A DNA stretch of 64,000 bases from Massilia sp. YIM B02443 (lineage in GTDB: Bacteria; Pseudomonadota; Gammaproteobacteria; Burkholderiales; Burkholderiaceae_D). The notes below the pieces were generated by a model. That model made no database searches. It worked only from the letters and a program-made list of their open reading frames with translations, and had not been told where the DNA came from. The stretch is taken from positions 234,574 to 298,573 of the forward strand of contig NZ_JASNRA010000003.1 in NCBI RefSeq assembly GCF_030411955.1, given 5' to 3'. Positions 29,078 through 38,026 of this stretch are shown here, piece after piece. Each line of letters opens with the position of its first letter. Within the stretch, counting starts at the first letter, position 1. The translations under genes and the position numbers were made by a program.

Positions 29078-29135
29078 CCGCGGCGCGGCGCGCAAGCGAA
29101 CGGCGCCGCGCGCGCACTCTGTTACCATGCGGCCG

Positions 29136-29522
29136 ATGAAGAACATACTATTGGTCGATGACCTGGGCATCGACCTGATGTTGACGCGGCTGGCGCTGGA
29201 ACAATATGCCGGCGCCGGCCGGGTCGATGTCGCCACCGCCGCCGACGGCGAAGACGCGTACCGCATGATCGAGGCCGACGGCTTCGACCTGGTGCTGCTC
29301 GACATCAAGATGCCGCGCGTCGACGGCTTCGAACTGCTCGAGCGCCTGCGCGCCAACGCGGTGCGCCATGCGCCGGTGATCATCTTGTCCGGTTCTGGCC
29401 TGGCCGCCGACCGCCAGCGCGCCGCCGCGCTGGGCGCGATCGACTACATCCAGAAGGCCGTCGACTTCAGCGGCTTCAAGCGCGAGCTGGCGGCGACGCT
29501 GGACCGGCACGGCTTGCTCTGA
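29136..29522 (+). CDS. Single-domain response regulator
   Basis: The protein is only a receiver domain (about 128 residues). It has LLVDD at the N-terminus, the phospho-acceptor in LVLLDIKMPRVDGFE (about residue 50), the conserved Ser (IILSGSG) and Lys (IQKAV). It lacks an output domain, so it probably relays phosphate or binds a partner. It sits right after the hybrid kinase, its likely donor. An ATG nine bases upstream is an alternative start. Confidence 0.9.
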   Translation: MKNILLVDDLGIDLMLTRLALEQYAGAGRVDVATAADGEDAYRMIEADGFDLVLLDIKMPRVDGFELLERLRANAVRHAPVIILSGSGLAADRQRAAALGAIDYIQKAVDFSGFKRELAATLDRHGLL

Positions 29523-29577
29523 CCATCGCGGCATCATTGCGCTCGCCAGCGTGGGTGCGGCGGGCTACACTGGCCGC

Positions 29578-30735
29578 ATGCTGAACCATTCGATCCTGTT
29601 GCAGGGCTGGCGCTCGCTGTGGGAATTCCGTCCCGCCGCCAACGTTGTCCTGGGCGCGCGCCTGCTGGCCGCGTCGCTGCTGGCCGTGGCGCTGGCGCTC
29701 GGCCTGATGGCCTTCGTCGCCGTGTTCGGGCGGGTCGACCGGCCCGGATGGTGGTGGGCTTCGATCCTGCCCAATATCGGCATCTGCATGTGCATCGTGC
29801 ACACGCTGTTCGGCGTGCTGCGCCTGGCCGGACGCTGGCTGCCCAACACCCTGGTCGAGCGCATGGCCGACGTGCGCGACCTGCGCGCCGGCATGCTGCT
29901 CAGCGCGCTGGCGCTGGGCTCCATCATCCTCGGCATGACGATCGGCTTCACGATCGTGCCGATCCTGGTCGGCTTCAACGTCTGGGGCATGTTTCACTCG
30001 CTGCCGGCGGCGCTGACCAAATTCGCCGTGTTCCTGCTGTGCGTGATGGGCGTGAACTGGGCCTGGTGGCGCGCGCGCCTGCGCCGCCAGCAGCTCGAAC
30101 GCGACGCGCTCGATGCGCGCCTGCGCCTGCTGCAGGGGCAGATCGAACCGCACCTGCTGTTCAACACCCTGGCCAACGTCCAGAGCCTGATGGATTACGA
30201 CCCGCCGCGCGCCAAGCGCATGCTGGAGACGTTTTCGACCTACCTGCGCGCCGGCTTGAGCCAGATGCGCAGCAGCGACGCCACGCTCGAGGACGAGCTG
30301 GCGATGGCGCGCAGCTACCTGACGCTGATGGGGATCCGCATGGAAGAGCGGCTGCGCTTTCGCATCGAGGCCAGCGTCGAAGCGCGCGCGGCGCAGGTGC
30401 CTGCGCTGATGCTGCAGCCGCTGGTCGAGAACGCGGTCCATCATGGCCTGGAGCCGCAGATCGACGGCGGCAGCATCGTGGTGCGCGCCGACGTGCGCGA
30501 AGGCCGGCTTGAAGTCAGTGTGATGGACGATGGCGCCGGCATCGATGCGCCCGGACGCCGCCTGCGGCCCGGCGCCGGGATGGCGCTGGCCAACCTGCGT
30601 GCGCGCCTCCAGGCGCAGTTCGGCAGCGACGCCAGGTTAATTCTGCGCGCCGGAGCCGGCGGCGGCACCGAGGCCGTGCTGGTGCTCCCTTATCATCGCG
30701 CGGACGACCTGCTTGTCGCGGCGGTGGCGGCATGA
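29578..30735 (+). CDS. LytS-type sensor histidine kinase
   Basis: The 385-residue protein has four hydrophobic helices in the first ~165 residues. They are followed by the His-kinase domain of the LytS/YehU type, with H192 in EPHLLFNTLANVQSL. An HATPase with N box LVENAVHHG and G box DDGAGI follows. It overlaps the LytTR regulator gene by four bases, forming a two-component pair. The start ATG 29578 follows directly after a non-coding stretch; an upstream in-frame GTG is less likely. Confidence 0.9.
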   Translation: MLNHSILLQGWRSLWEFRPAANVVLGARLLAASLLAVALALGLMAFVAVFGRVDRPGWWWASILPNIGICMCIVHTLFGVLRLAGRWLPNTLVERMADVRDLRAGMLLSALALGSIILGMTIGFTIVPILVGFNVWGMFHSLPAALTKFAVFLLCVMGVNWAWWRARLRRQQLERDALDARLRLLQGQIEPHLLFNTLANVQSLMDYDPPRAKRMLETFSTYLRAGLSQMRSSDATLEDELAMARSYLTLMGIRMEERLRFRIEASVEARAAQVPALMLQPLVENAVHHGLEPQIDGGSIVVRADVREGRLEVSVMDDGAGIDAPGRRLRPGAGMALANLRARLQAQFGSDARLILRAGAGGGTEAVLVLPYHRADDLLVAAVAA

Positions 30736-31481
30736 CGCGTGCGCTGATCGCGGACGACGAGCCGCACCTGGCGCAGTACCTGCGCGACCAGTTGCTGGCG
30801 TTGTGGCCCGGCCTGGAGATCGTCCACGTCGCGCGCAACGGCGTCGACGCCGCCGCGCGTATCGCCGAGCTGGAGCCGGACCTGGCCTTCCTCGACATCC
30901 AGATGCCGGGCTTGACCGGCCTGGAAGTGGCGCAGGGGATCGAGGGAGCCACCCGCGTGGTGTTCGTCACCGCCTTCGATGCGTTCGCGCTGCAGGCGTT
31001 CGAGCATGCGGCGCTGGACTACGTGCTCAAGCCGGTCGGCACCGAGCGGCTGGCGCGTACGGTGGCGCGGCTGCGCGCGGCGACAGCGCCGGCCGTGGCG
31101 CCCGACGCTGCGCTGGCGCAGGCGTTGCAGCAGCTGATGGCCGCTCCGGCGCAGCCGCGCCTGCGCTATATCCTGGCCGGGCAGGGCGAGCGCACGCGTC
31201 ATCTGGATGTTGCGGACGTGCGCTTCTTCCAGGCCGACGACAAGTACACCGTGGTCGCCAGCGTGCACGGCGAATACCTGATCCGCACCACCATCACCGA
31301 CCTGGTTGCCCAGCTCGACCCGCAGCAGTTCTGGCAGGTGCATCGGTCCACCATCATCAATCTGGCCTGGCTGGAAGGCACGCGGCGCGACGACGCCAGC
31401 CGGCTGTTCCTGCGCGTGCGCGGCCACGCCGGCGAGCTGCCGGTCAGCCGGGCTTTCGTCCACCTGTTCAAAGCGATGTAG
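30732..31481 (+). CDS. LytTR-family response regulator
   Basis: The receiver domain (ALIADDEPHL; D55 in FLDIQMPGLTG; K in YVLKPVG) occupies residues 1–~115. The LytTR DNA-binding domain (~140–249) includes DVADVRFFQADDKYTVV and FWQVHRSTIINLAWLE. It is translationally coupled to the LytS-type kinase, which should phosphorylate it. The target genes cannot be read from this window. Confidence 0.93.
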   Translation: MTRALIADDEPHLAQYLRDQLLALWPGLEIVHVARNGVDAAARIAELEPDLAFLDIQMPGLTGLEVAQGIEGATRVVFVTAFDAFALQAFEHAALDYVLKPVGTERLARTVARLRAATAPAVAPDAALAQALQQLMAAPAQPRLRYILAGQGERTRHLDVADVRFFQADDKYTVVASVHGEYLIRTTITDLVAQLDPQQFWQVHRSTIINLAWLEGTRRDDASRLFLRVRGHAGELPVSRAFVHLFKAM

Positions 31482-31585
31482 CCGAGGCGCTTGCCATTCA
31501 TCGGCTGTGCCGTCGATTCGTCGCATGGCGAATGCATTGATGGCGCGCGGCGGCGATGCTGGCGTTTTCTTCGACGGAGACGCCC

Positions 31586-32410
31586 ATGTCCAGGTCCACA
31601 TTTTCCTTGTCCTTGCCCTTGTCCGCCCTCGTGCTGTTGTGTCTTGTTACCGGCCCGGCGCCAGCAGCCGCGCCGGTGCCGACCGTCGAAACCATCGCCG
31701 GGCGCCAACTGGAATCGCTCATCATCCGCCATCCGGCATCGAAAGACGTGATCGTGTTCGAAGGCGGCTCGCGCAACACGATCGAGAAATGGGGCGTGGT
31801 GCCACAGCTGCTGGCACGCGACGCCACCGTGTTCGCCTACAACCGTCCCGGCTACGGCCACAGCGAGGCGGCGCCGACGCCGCGCGACGGCCGCACGGTG
31901 GTCGAGGAGCTGCGCGCCGTGCTGCGCCACAAGGGCCTCAAGCCGCCTTACGTGCTGGTCGGGCATTCGCTGGGCGGCCTGTACGTGCAGCTGTTCGCGC
32001 GCGCCTATCCGGACGAGGTGAAAGGTCTGGTGCTGGTTGACGCGCTGTATCCGCGCATGGTCAAGCGTACCGCCGACTTTCCGCTGTACAGCCGCCTCGC
32101 CGGCCGGCTGGCCTTTTCGCGCACGGTCTGGCGCGAGATCGAGGGCATCGACGAGACCGGAGAACAGATACTGGCGCTGGATGGCATCGACGACAAGCCG
32201 ATCGTGCGCCTGGTGAACCAGCCGCAGTCGGCCACCGCCATCGCAGTCGATTTCGGCGCCTTCAGGATGGACGAGGAGACGCGGCGCCAGGTGAGCGCGC
32301 TGTATCCGAAGGCAAAGAAGGTAGTGGTCGATTCGAGCCACCAGATGGCCTTGACCTCGCCCGAGGTAGTGGCGGCGGCGGTGCGCGACGTGATGGCCGC
32401 AGCCGACTAG
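31586..32410 (+). CDS. Exported alpha/beta hydrolase
   Basis: A signal peptide (residues 1–~29, ending PAPAAA) leads into an alpha/beta-hydrolase fold. The nucleophile elbow is GHSLGG (S128), the oxyanion area is YNRPGYGHS, and a C-terminal histidine lies in SSHQMALTSPE. It is probably a periplasmic esterase or peptidase-like hydrolase; the substrate is unknown. ATG 31586 has a GGAGA site; an upstream ATG at 31556 is weaker. Confidence 0.85.
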   Translation: MSRSTFSLSLPLSALVLLCLVTGPAPAAAPVPTVETIAGRQLESLIIRHPASKDVIVFEGGSRNTIEKWGVVPQLLARDATVFAYNRPGYGHSEAAPTPRDGRTVVEELRAVLRHKGLKPPYVLVGHSLGGLYVQLFARAYPDEVKGLVLVDALYPRMVKRTADFPLYSRLAGRLAFSRTVWREIEGIDETGEQILALDGIDDKPIVRLVNQPQSATAIAVDFGAFRMDEETRRQVSALYPKAKKVVVDSSHQMALTSPEVVAAAVRDVMAAAD

Positions 32411-32488
32411 CGCGCCGGGATGGCGTCGAGCGTGCTGTTGCCATGCGGGCGCTGGCTGCCGCGATGGCGGGCATGCACGCCGGCGGCC

Positions 32489-32902
32489 TCAGAGGCGGGG
32501 CGGTTCGGCCAGCGGCCGGATCGCCAGCTCATCCCAGCCTGACGCGGGATCGGGTTCGCGGCTGAAGCGCACATCGGGCAGCGCCGCCAGCAGGATCTCG
32601 GCCGTGGTGCGCACGATGCAGCCCGGCGCCACATGGCCGCCCGTGACGCGGCCGTCGGCATCGGCCACGCTGATGTGCAGGTGGGCGCCGTCGGGCGACA
32701 GCGAGCCGGCCAGCGTCAGGATTTCGAGGTCGCCGCGCAGTTCGGTGGCGTCGCCGCGGCCGGCGAAGCGGATGCGGGCGACGCTCAGGCTGCCGATGCC
32801 TTGCAGGACGAAGGCGGCAGCCAGGCCATGTTCACGCGCCAGCGCGTCGAGCGCGCTGCGCAGGTCCTGTTGCGGGCGGAGGCGTACGGGCAGTGTGCGC
32901 AT
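32489..32902 (-). CDS. PPC (DUF296) domain protein
   Basis: The 137-residue protein is a single PPC domain, with the typical HLHISVADADGRVTGGHV segment (about 74–91) and GCIVRTTAEI. In plants this domain accompanies AT-hook DNA-binding proteins. In bacteria it stands alone, probably as a trimer, with unclear function. The start ATG 32902 gives the usual length. The gene is on the same strand as the two upstream small genes. Confidence 0.85.
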   Translation of the reverse strand: MRTLPVRLRPQQDLRSALDALAREHGLAAAFVLQGIGSLSVARIRFAGRGDATELRGDLEILTLAGSLSPDGAHLHISVADADGRVTGGHVAPGCIVRTTAEILLAALPDVRFSREPDPASGWDELAIRPLAEPPRL

Positions 32903-32952
32903 GGGAGAGGGGGCGGTGGCGCCGCGGGGTCGATGATGGAACTCCGATTGTA

Positions 32953-33460
32953 TTACCGGAGCGCGAGCTCCAGCATTCCCGTGGGAGCCGCGCGATAGCC
33001 GAGCCCCCGGAACAGGCGCTGCGACCGTTCGTTGTCGGGCGCGACATCCGCATTCAGGTGCCGCAGGCCCAGCCCGTCCACGGCATGGCGCGTCATCAAG
33101 CCGATCGCTTCCGTCATGTAGCCCTGGCCCCAGCACGCACGCCGCAGCATGCAGCCGACCTGCGCGGCCCGTGCGCCGTAGTCGAAGCCGTGCAATCCGC
33201 AGGTCCCGACCACCTCGCCCGATGCGTGCAGGACGATCGCCCATTCCAGCGACGCGCCCTCGGCCAGCAGCCTGCGCACGCTTGCCAGCATGACGGCGAC
33301 CGTTTCCACGCCGGGAAACGGTTCCTCGTCGGTATGGCGCATGACGCCGGGATCGCCGTAGATGGCGAACAGCGCTGCGGCATCGGCGTCGGTCATCGCC
33401 CGCAGCAAGGCGGTCGCCGTGCAGGATCGGCAGTTCGGCGGTCAGGTGAATGCGGTCCAT
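32953..33460 (-). CDS. GNAT acetyltransferase, frameshifted near its start
   Basis: The main frame (from 33408) encodes an RimJ/RimL-type GNAT fold: MTDADAAALFAIYGDPGVMRH, the acetyl-CoA loop RRACWGQGYMTEA and NERSQRLFRGLGY. An ATG at 33460 opens another frame coding MDRIHLTAELPILHGDR, which is the expected first β-strand region. One base must be dropped near 33410 to join them (…HGDR then LLRAMTDAD). The upstream ATG sits four bases after the preceding gene's stop, as expected in an operon. The gene is therefore either frameshifted or starts at a TTG as a shorter 151-residue protein. Confidence 0.65.
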
Positions 33461-33464
33461 GCGG

Positions 33465-34025
33465 TCAGGCGGTGACAGGCGCAGTGTCACGTTCGGCGGC
33501 ATCCTGGCACAGCGCGTGATGTTCGCTACCAAACAGCATCGCGTACAGGCCTGGAATATCTGCGACCAGCTGGAACCTGGCAATCGGAACGACCCGCAGA
33601 TTTGGCCTCTCCTTTTTTACACCCGCAGCATCCGCTTTTGCGTGCTTCGCTGTCGGGAAATCGGCGAGCGATGGCAGCCGGGCGCCAGGCTCGCCGCCGA
33701 AGAACAAGAAGGGGCCGAGGGTCATGCTGTCGGCATCGAACCGGCTCCAGATGACGCAGCCGGATGGTTTGCCGAGTAGTCCGAGATGCACTTTTTGGTG
33801 GGCCGTTGTCGCGTTTCGAGAAGAGGATTTGAGTTGAACGTGGCGCGTTACGCCGTTCGCTTCGAGTACCACATCGTGACCGGAGCGGTCGATCGACGGC
33901 TGCGAGACTTCCAGGGTGGCGCCGGCGTGTAACCACGAATACTTCAGCAGATCGCCGATCAGGAGATGCTCAAGCAGACGCTCGCGGTAGACCGATTGAT
34001 GGGTGTTGAGGTTGAAGGATGACAT
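33465..34025 (-). CDS. Conserved hypothetical protein, possible PD-(D/E)XK fold
   Basis: The 186-residue protein begins MSSFNLNTHQSVYRERLLEH and contains DRSGHDVVLEA followed by HVQLKSSS at about residues 46–69. D…E…QxK spacing is reminiscent of PD-(D/E)XK nuclease-like folds. I recall close relatives scattered through proteobacterial genomes without known function. It heads a minus-strand set with the GNAT and PPC genes. Nuclease activity is only a guess from the motif. Confidence 0.6.
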   Translation of the reverse strand: MSSFNLNTHQSVYRERLLEHLLIGDLLKYSWLHAGATLEVSQPSIDRSGHDVVLEANGVTRHVQLKSSSRNATTAHQKVHLGLLGKPSGCVIWSRFDADSMTLGPFLFFGGEPGARLPSLADFPTAKHAKADAAGVKKERPNLRVVPIARFQLVADIPGLYAMLFGSEHHALCQDAAERDTAPVTA

Positions 34026-34120
34026 GCTGTGGCACAGGGTTGTACGGAACCTGAAGCATACAGAACGACCTACTCGGCCGGTTCAACCCGGGCGAAAAAA
34101 TCTATCGGCAGCCAATTTCT

Positions 34121-34456
34121 TCATCCGGCCGTAACATAGTTCTCGGGAGGCTTGCCCATCCTTTTTTCAGCTTCGAGCAGCATCTCTTCTTTTGGCAGAG
34201 GAGTACCGTCGGCCAGGCGCTCCAGGTAAGGAATCAGCCACAATCCGTTCGTGATGTCGAAGTTCGCGCGCCATCGTTCGGCCAGCGCCTCGCGCGCCGC
34301 GAGCCGGCAGCCGGCACTTCCCCAGCCGACGCCTTCGCTGAGCGCCACCGGAGACGCAACGCCGTCGAAGCAGATATCGACATCGTAAGGCCACGGATAG
34401 TCGTTGCTCATCGCGAGCGCCCTGGTGCCGTGTGCCAGGTTGAACCAGGTGGGCAT
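34121..34456 (-). CDS. Hypothetical protein
   Basis: From ATG 34456 the protein has 111 residues, starting MPTWFNLAHGTRALAM and ending with a charged helix (PLPKEEMLLEAEKRMG). It has no signal peptide or membrane helix. An upstream TTG would add 14 residues, but GAGG precedes the ATG. No family was recognised. Confidence 0.55.
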   Translation of the reverse strand: MPTWFNLAHGTRALAMSNDYPWPYDVDICFDGVASPVALSEGVGWGSAGCRLAAREALAERWRANFDITNGLWLIPYLERLADGTPLPKEEMLLEAEKRMGKPPENYVTAG

Positions 34457-34525
34457 ATCCTCGTCCGGACAGCGTGAATGGAGCGCAGAGTATAGCAACG
34501 CACCGGCGCGGGCGCGCCATCGGCG

Positions 34526-35542
34526 CTACTGCCCGCCACGCTCCGCATCGATCTCCTTCTTCATCGCCCCCACCTGGTTGATGTACTCCGCCACCGGCGC
34601 ATCCGGGCTGGCGCGCAGTTCCGGCGGCAGCAGCACCGGCATGTACAGCTCGTCGGCCATCAGGCCGTGCTGCTGCTGGTTCCCGGCCAGCACCAGGATC
34701 GACACGATGACCGCCAGCACCGCGCACACGATGCGCAGGCGCCGTCGCAGCTGCGGCGTGACGGTGGCCAGGTGGAAGTAGATCATGCCCGCCAGCGTGA
34801 CCACCGCCGCGTGCGAGGCGTAGCCGGTGACCCATTCGAGCGACCAGGCGTAGGCGACGACGCTCGCCAGCAGGCGCACGCACAGCAGCGTCGCCAGGCC
34901 GCAGCCGAAGATGAAGTAGTGGCGGCCCAGGCGCGCGCGGCGCCCGAACAGGCGGTTGCCGAAGGCCCACAGGCCGCTCCAGACCAGGCCGACGCCGATG
35001 GCGGCGGCCGGCCATTGCACGTAGCGCTGCAGCTCGATGTTGTTGCGGTCCGTGAGCCAGGCCGCCAGCAGCGCGCACAGGGCGGTGAGCAGGATCCCGG
35101 CCAGGCCGGGCACCACGCCTTCCCAGCCGTGCATGGTGCGGTCGCGCAGCTCGGGCGGCACCGGGTGCGAGGCGGGGCGGATGCGCAGCGTGGTGTGGCC
35201 CATGCGCACCACGGTGTCGCCGCCCATCGCCAGTTCCTTGACGCGGCGCTTCTTGTGCACGATGCCGTTGCGCGTGCCCAGGTCGCGCAGCAGCAGCTTG
35301 CCGTCCGGGCCGGCGTCCACCAGCGCGTGGTGCGGGGCGGCGTAGTCGTCGTCGACGATGAAGTCATTGTCGTAGGCGCGCCCCATGCGGATCGGGAGCG
35401 TGTTCACGCGCTGGCGCTGCAGCACCTCGCCGTTGCGCGCCAGGGTCTCGATGGTCCACGGCCCGCCCGTGGCCACGTTCGGCGGCATGGCGGCCTGGGT
35501 GTCGGACGGCATGCCCGCATGTTCGCGCGTCTGCTGGTCCAT
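34526..35542 (-). CDS. FHA-domain membrane protein
   Basis: An FHA domain (~30–120) has the phosphopeptide-binding pattern IRMGRAYDNDFIV, HHALVD and DLGTRNGIV. It is followed by about five transmembrane helices (~145–290) and a soluble C-terminal segment. FHA domains read phosphothreonine, so this protein may tie Ser/Thr phosphorylation to the membrane. ATG 35542 has AGGTG eight bases upstream; a GTG at 35551 overlaps the previous stop by four bases. It follows the trypsin-like protease gene in one operon. Confidence 0.85.
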   Translation of the reverse strand: MDQQTREHAGMPSDTQAAMPPNVATGGPWTIETLARNGEVLQRQRVNTLPIRMGRAYDNDFIVDDDYAAPHHALVDAGPDGKLLLRDLGTRNGIVHKKRRVKELAMGGDTVVRMGHTTLRIRPASHPVPPELRDRTMHGWEGVVPGLAGILLTALCALLAAWLTDRNNIELQRYVQWPAAAIGVGLVWSGLWAFGNRLFGRRARLGRHYFIFGCGLATLLCVRLLASVVAYAWSLEWVTGYASHAAVVTLAGMIYFHLATVTPQLRRRLRIVCAVLAVIVSILVLAGNQQQHGLMADELYMPVLLPPELRASPDAPVAEYINQVGAMKKEIDAERGGQ

Positions 35543-35547
35543 CGGCG

Positions 35548-36990
35548 TCACCTGCGTCCGGCGCGCCCGAAGGCGCCGAGGAAGGCGCGCGTCACGCGCA
35601 GCCCGTTTTCGTAGGAGACGCCGGAGACGTCGAGCCGGCTTTGCAGGCTGGCCTGCGAGGCGTCGGTGCTGGCCGTGAGCAGCGTGAAGTTATACAGGCC
35701 CTCGAAGTTGCGGTAGGCGCGCACGCAGGTCACGGCGCGCAGCGGCAGGGTGCGGGTGTGCACGAAGCGCTCGGTGCAGAACGGTTTCGTCAGGCGCGCA
35801 TCGCCGATGCCCAGGTTATCGACCTTGAACAGGTCGCTCGCCAGCGCGGCGAAGCGCAGCGGCTCCATGCTGCCGGAGCGGATGTACTGGTGGGTCATGG
35901 CGACGTTGCCGGTCTGCTGCGAGTCGGACACGAACACCGCCGACTGCATCACGCAGCTCATGGCGTCGGTATTGAAGGCGGCCCCGCGCTTGACGCTCGA
36001 ACGCCCCCAGCAGCGCACCTGGCCGGACTCGCGCACCGGCACCAGGTACGGCCCCATGCCCTTGAGCGTGAGCGGCTCTTCCAGCAGTTTATCCACCATC
36101 CCGCTCTGGTGCGCCAGCAGCTGCTGGCCGATCAGCGGATTGAAGTCGTCGGGCGGCGCCGGTTGCGAGGCCACCTTGCGCAGCAGTTCCTGGGCGTAAG
36201 CCACGGGCACCAGGAAGCTGACCGATTCGCCGTCGCGCCGCCGGGCGACATTGATGCCGGCCACGGTGCCGCTGGCGGTGACGCTGGGGCCGCCGCTCAT
36301 GCCGGAGTTGATCGGGCCGCCGAAGATCAGGCGGTCGTAGAAGCTGCGCGTGAGCACGCCGTTGTAGGCGCCCTCGGAGATCGCGAAGCCGAGGTCGAGC
36401 GGGTTGCCGAGCGAGTACAGCGGCTGGCCCTGGCGCAATTTGACCGCTTGCTCGGGCACCTTGAAGAAGCCGCTGCCGTTGCGGTTGACGCGCACCACGG
36501 CCAGGTCGTGCAGCACGTCGACCGCCATCAGTTCCACCGGGCCGGTGTTGCCGTCGGTGTCGATGTACTCGGCCGTGTACACGTCCGGGTCGAGCGCCAT
36601 CTGCGACACCACGTGGTAGTTGGTCAGGGCCAGGTTGCTGGTGCCGACCAGGAAGCCCGAGCCGACGGTGGACTGGGTACGGCCGTTCTTGAGCAGCATG
36701 CGGATCTGCAGCAGGTCGCCGCGCGCCGATTCGTACAGGTCCTGGGCGGCCGACGACGGCTGCGGCAGTGCGTCCTGGGTCTCGACTTCGCCCGGGATCG
36801 GAGAATTGGGCGTGGCAGCGGGCGGGGTCTCGGCCGGCATCTGCGGCGGCGGCGAGACGGCGGGACGGGCGGCATTCGGACTGGTGCCGTTGCCCGGCGC
36901 CGAGCGCGCGGACGCCGCCGGCGCATTCGCCTGGGGCGCGGCGGCGGCGGCAAAGCAGGACAGCAACAGTGCGATGACGGCCCGTTTCAT
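35548..36990 (-). CDS. Exported trypsin-like serine protease (S1C-like)
   Basis: The 480-residue protein has a signal peptide (1–~20) and a Pro/Ala-rich linker (to ~80). A chymotrypsin-fold domain follows with the triad H126 (TNYHVV), D162 (HDLAVVRV) and S232 (GMSGGPS). The C-terminal ~220 residues have no PDZ domain and are not recognised. It should act in the periplasm, degrading or processing envelope proteins. Its stop overlaps the GTG of the FHA gene, suggesting the two work together. Confidence 0.85.
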   Translation of the reverse strand: MKRAVIALLLSCFAAAAAPQANAPAASARSAPGNGTSPNAARPAVSPPPQMPAETPPAATPNSPIPGEVETQDALPQPSSAAQDLYESARGDLLQIRMLLKNGRTQSTVGSGFLVGTSNLALTNYHVVSQMALDPDVYTAEYIDTDGNTGPVELMAVDVLHDLAVVRVNRNGSGFFKVPEQAVKLRQGQPLYSLGNPLDLGFAISEGAYNGVLTRSFYDRLIFGGPINSGMSGGPSVTASGTVAGINVARRRDGESVSFLVPVAYAQELLRKVASQPAPPDDFNPLIGQQLLAHQSGMVDKLLEEPLTLKGMGPYLVPVRESGQVRCWGRSSVKRGAAFNTDAMSCVMQSAVFVSDSQQTGNVAMTHQYIRSGSMEPLRFAALASDLFKVDNLGIGDARLTKPFCTERFVHTRTLPLRAVTCVRAYRNFEGLYNFTLLTASTDASQASLQSRLDVSGVSYENGLRVTRAFLGAFGRAGRR

Positions 36991-36993
36991 GCA

Positions 36994-37016
36994 ATCTTCA
37001 TAGGAGAATTGAAGAT
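36994..37016 (-). promoter_or_regulatory. Hairpin just upstream of the protease start codon
   Basis: On the minus strand ATCTTCA and TGAAGAT pair perfectly around a loop containing CTCCT, ending three bases before the ATG. This 5'-leader hairpin may affect translation start. The structure is read directly; the role is inferred. Confidence 0.3.
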
Positions 37017-37094
37017 GCTATCTTGCCACCGGTTTAATGGGCGGTGCGCGCGTTAGCGCGGCGGCCGTGGAGTGCTCCCAGCCGGGAGCCCCGT

Positions 37095-37763
37095 TCAGTC
37101 CTGCTTGACGACGATCTTCTCGTCCTGCTCCAGCGTCGGCACTGGCGCCATCATGTGGCCCAGCTTGGCCTGCTTGGTGTTCAGATACTTGTCGTTGTAG
37201 GCGTTGCGGTTGACCAGCAGCGGCACCCGTTCGCTGACCACGATGCCCAGGCGGGTGAGGGCGTCGATCTTGCGCGGATTGTTGGTCATCAGGCGCACCG
37301 CCGTGATGCCGAACTGCTCCAGCATCGGACGGCACAGTTCATAGTTGCGGGCGTCGGCATGAAAGCCCAGCTGCAGGTTGGCCTCGACCGTGTCGGCGCC
37401 GGCTTCCTGCAGGCGGTAGGCGCGGATCTTGTTGAGCAGGCCGATGCCGCGCCCTTCCTGGCGCAGGTACAGCAAAATGCCGCGGCCTTCCTCGGCGATA
37501 CGCTGCAGCGCGCCTTCGAGCTGGGCGCCGCAGTCGCAGCGCTGCGAGAACATCACGTCGCCGGTCAGGCATTCGGAGTGGATGCGCGCCAGCACCGGCT
37601 GCCCATCCGACAGATCGCCCAGCGCCATCGCCAGGTGCTCCTTGCCGGTGGCCGGCTCGACCCAGGCGTGCAGGGTGAACTGGGCCCAGGGCGTGGGCAG
37701 CGCGCACGACGTGGCGTACTCCAGGATGGCGGGGTTGGCAGGGACAGTGGCGGTGGCTGGCAT
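37095..37763 (-). CDS. ribA: GTP cyclohydrolase II
   Basis: RibA opens GTP in the first committed step of riboflavin synthesis. The zinc ligands are seen in [18 protein letters not shown] (three cysteines). [17 protein letters not shown] and [12 protein letters not shown] are the GTP-binding and catalytic regions. Length is 222 residues from ATG 37763; a TTG eight codons upstream is possible. It stands alone here, without other rib genes and without a recognisable FMN riboswitch in its leader. Confidence 0.95.
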   Translation of the reverse strand: MPATATVPANPAILEYATSCALPTPWAQFTLHAWVEPATGKEHLAMALGDLSDGQPVLARIHSECLTGDVMFSQRCDCGAQLEGALQRIAEEGRGILLYLRQEGRGIGLLNKIRAYRLQEAGADTVEANLQLGFHADARNYELCRPMLEQFGITAVRLMTNNPRKIDALTRLGIVVSERVPLLVNRNAYNDKYLNTKQAKLGHMMAPVPTLEQDEKIVVKQD

Positions 37764-37850
37764 GACGGTGTTTCCAATCGGGTGCAAAAGCGAGCGGGGT
37801 GGTTCTCCAGACCGGCAAGTTTACCGGAAATCGAGGGTTGCCGTGGGAAA

Positions 37851-37871
37851 TGCCCGGTTTTGGGCCGGGCA
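37851..37871. repeat. GC-rich stem-loop between ribA and the sensor kinase
   Basis: TGCCCGG and CCGGGCA pair perfectly around TTTTGGG in the divergent region, 88 bases upstream of ribA. No T-tract follows in either direction. It may be a leader hairpin; nothing else supports a function. Confidence 0.35.
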
Positions 37872-37968
37872 CGGCCGGCTTCGGATGGCCGGGCCGGTGC
37901 GCCAATCGCTGTCATGACGCGAAATTGTCACGGTGTTACGCATGCTTGCCGCATAACCAGAGAGTTTC

Positions 37969-37997
37969 TTGCTTCGCATCAAAGCCCCTGTGATAAT
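37969..37997 (+). promoter_or_regulatory. Possible sigma-70 promoter of the sensor kinase
   Basis: TTGCTT (37969–37974) and GATAAT (37992–37997) are 17 bases apart, 30 bases upstream of the kinase ATG. The −10 is good, the −35 only partial. Confidence 0.4.
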
Positions 37998-38026
37998 CTG
38001 TAATATCCCATATACCCGCATTTAAC

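Noticed and set aside
37764..38026. FMN riboswitch upstream of ribA
   Set aside because: The conserved RFN segments are not recognisable; only a simple GC hairpin is seen.
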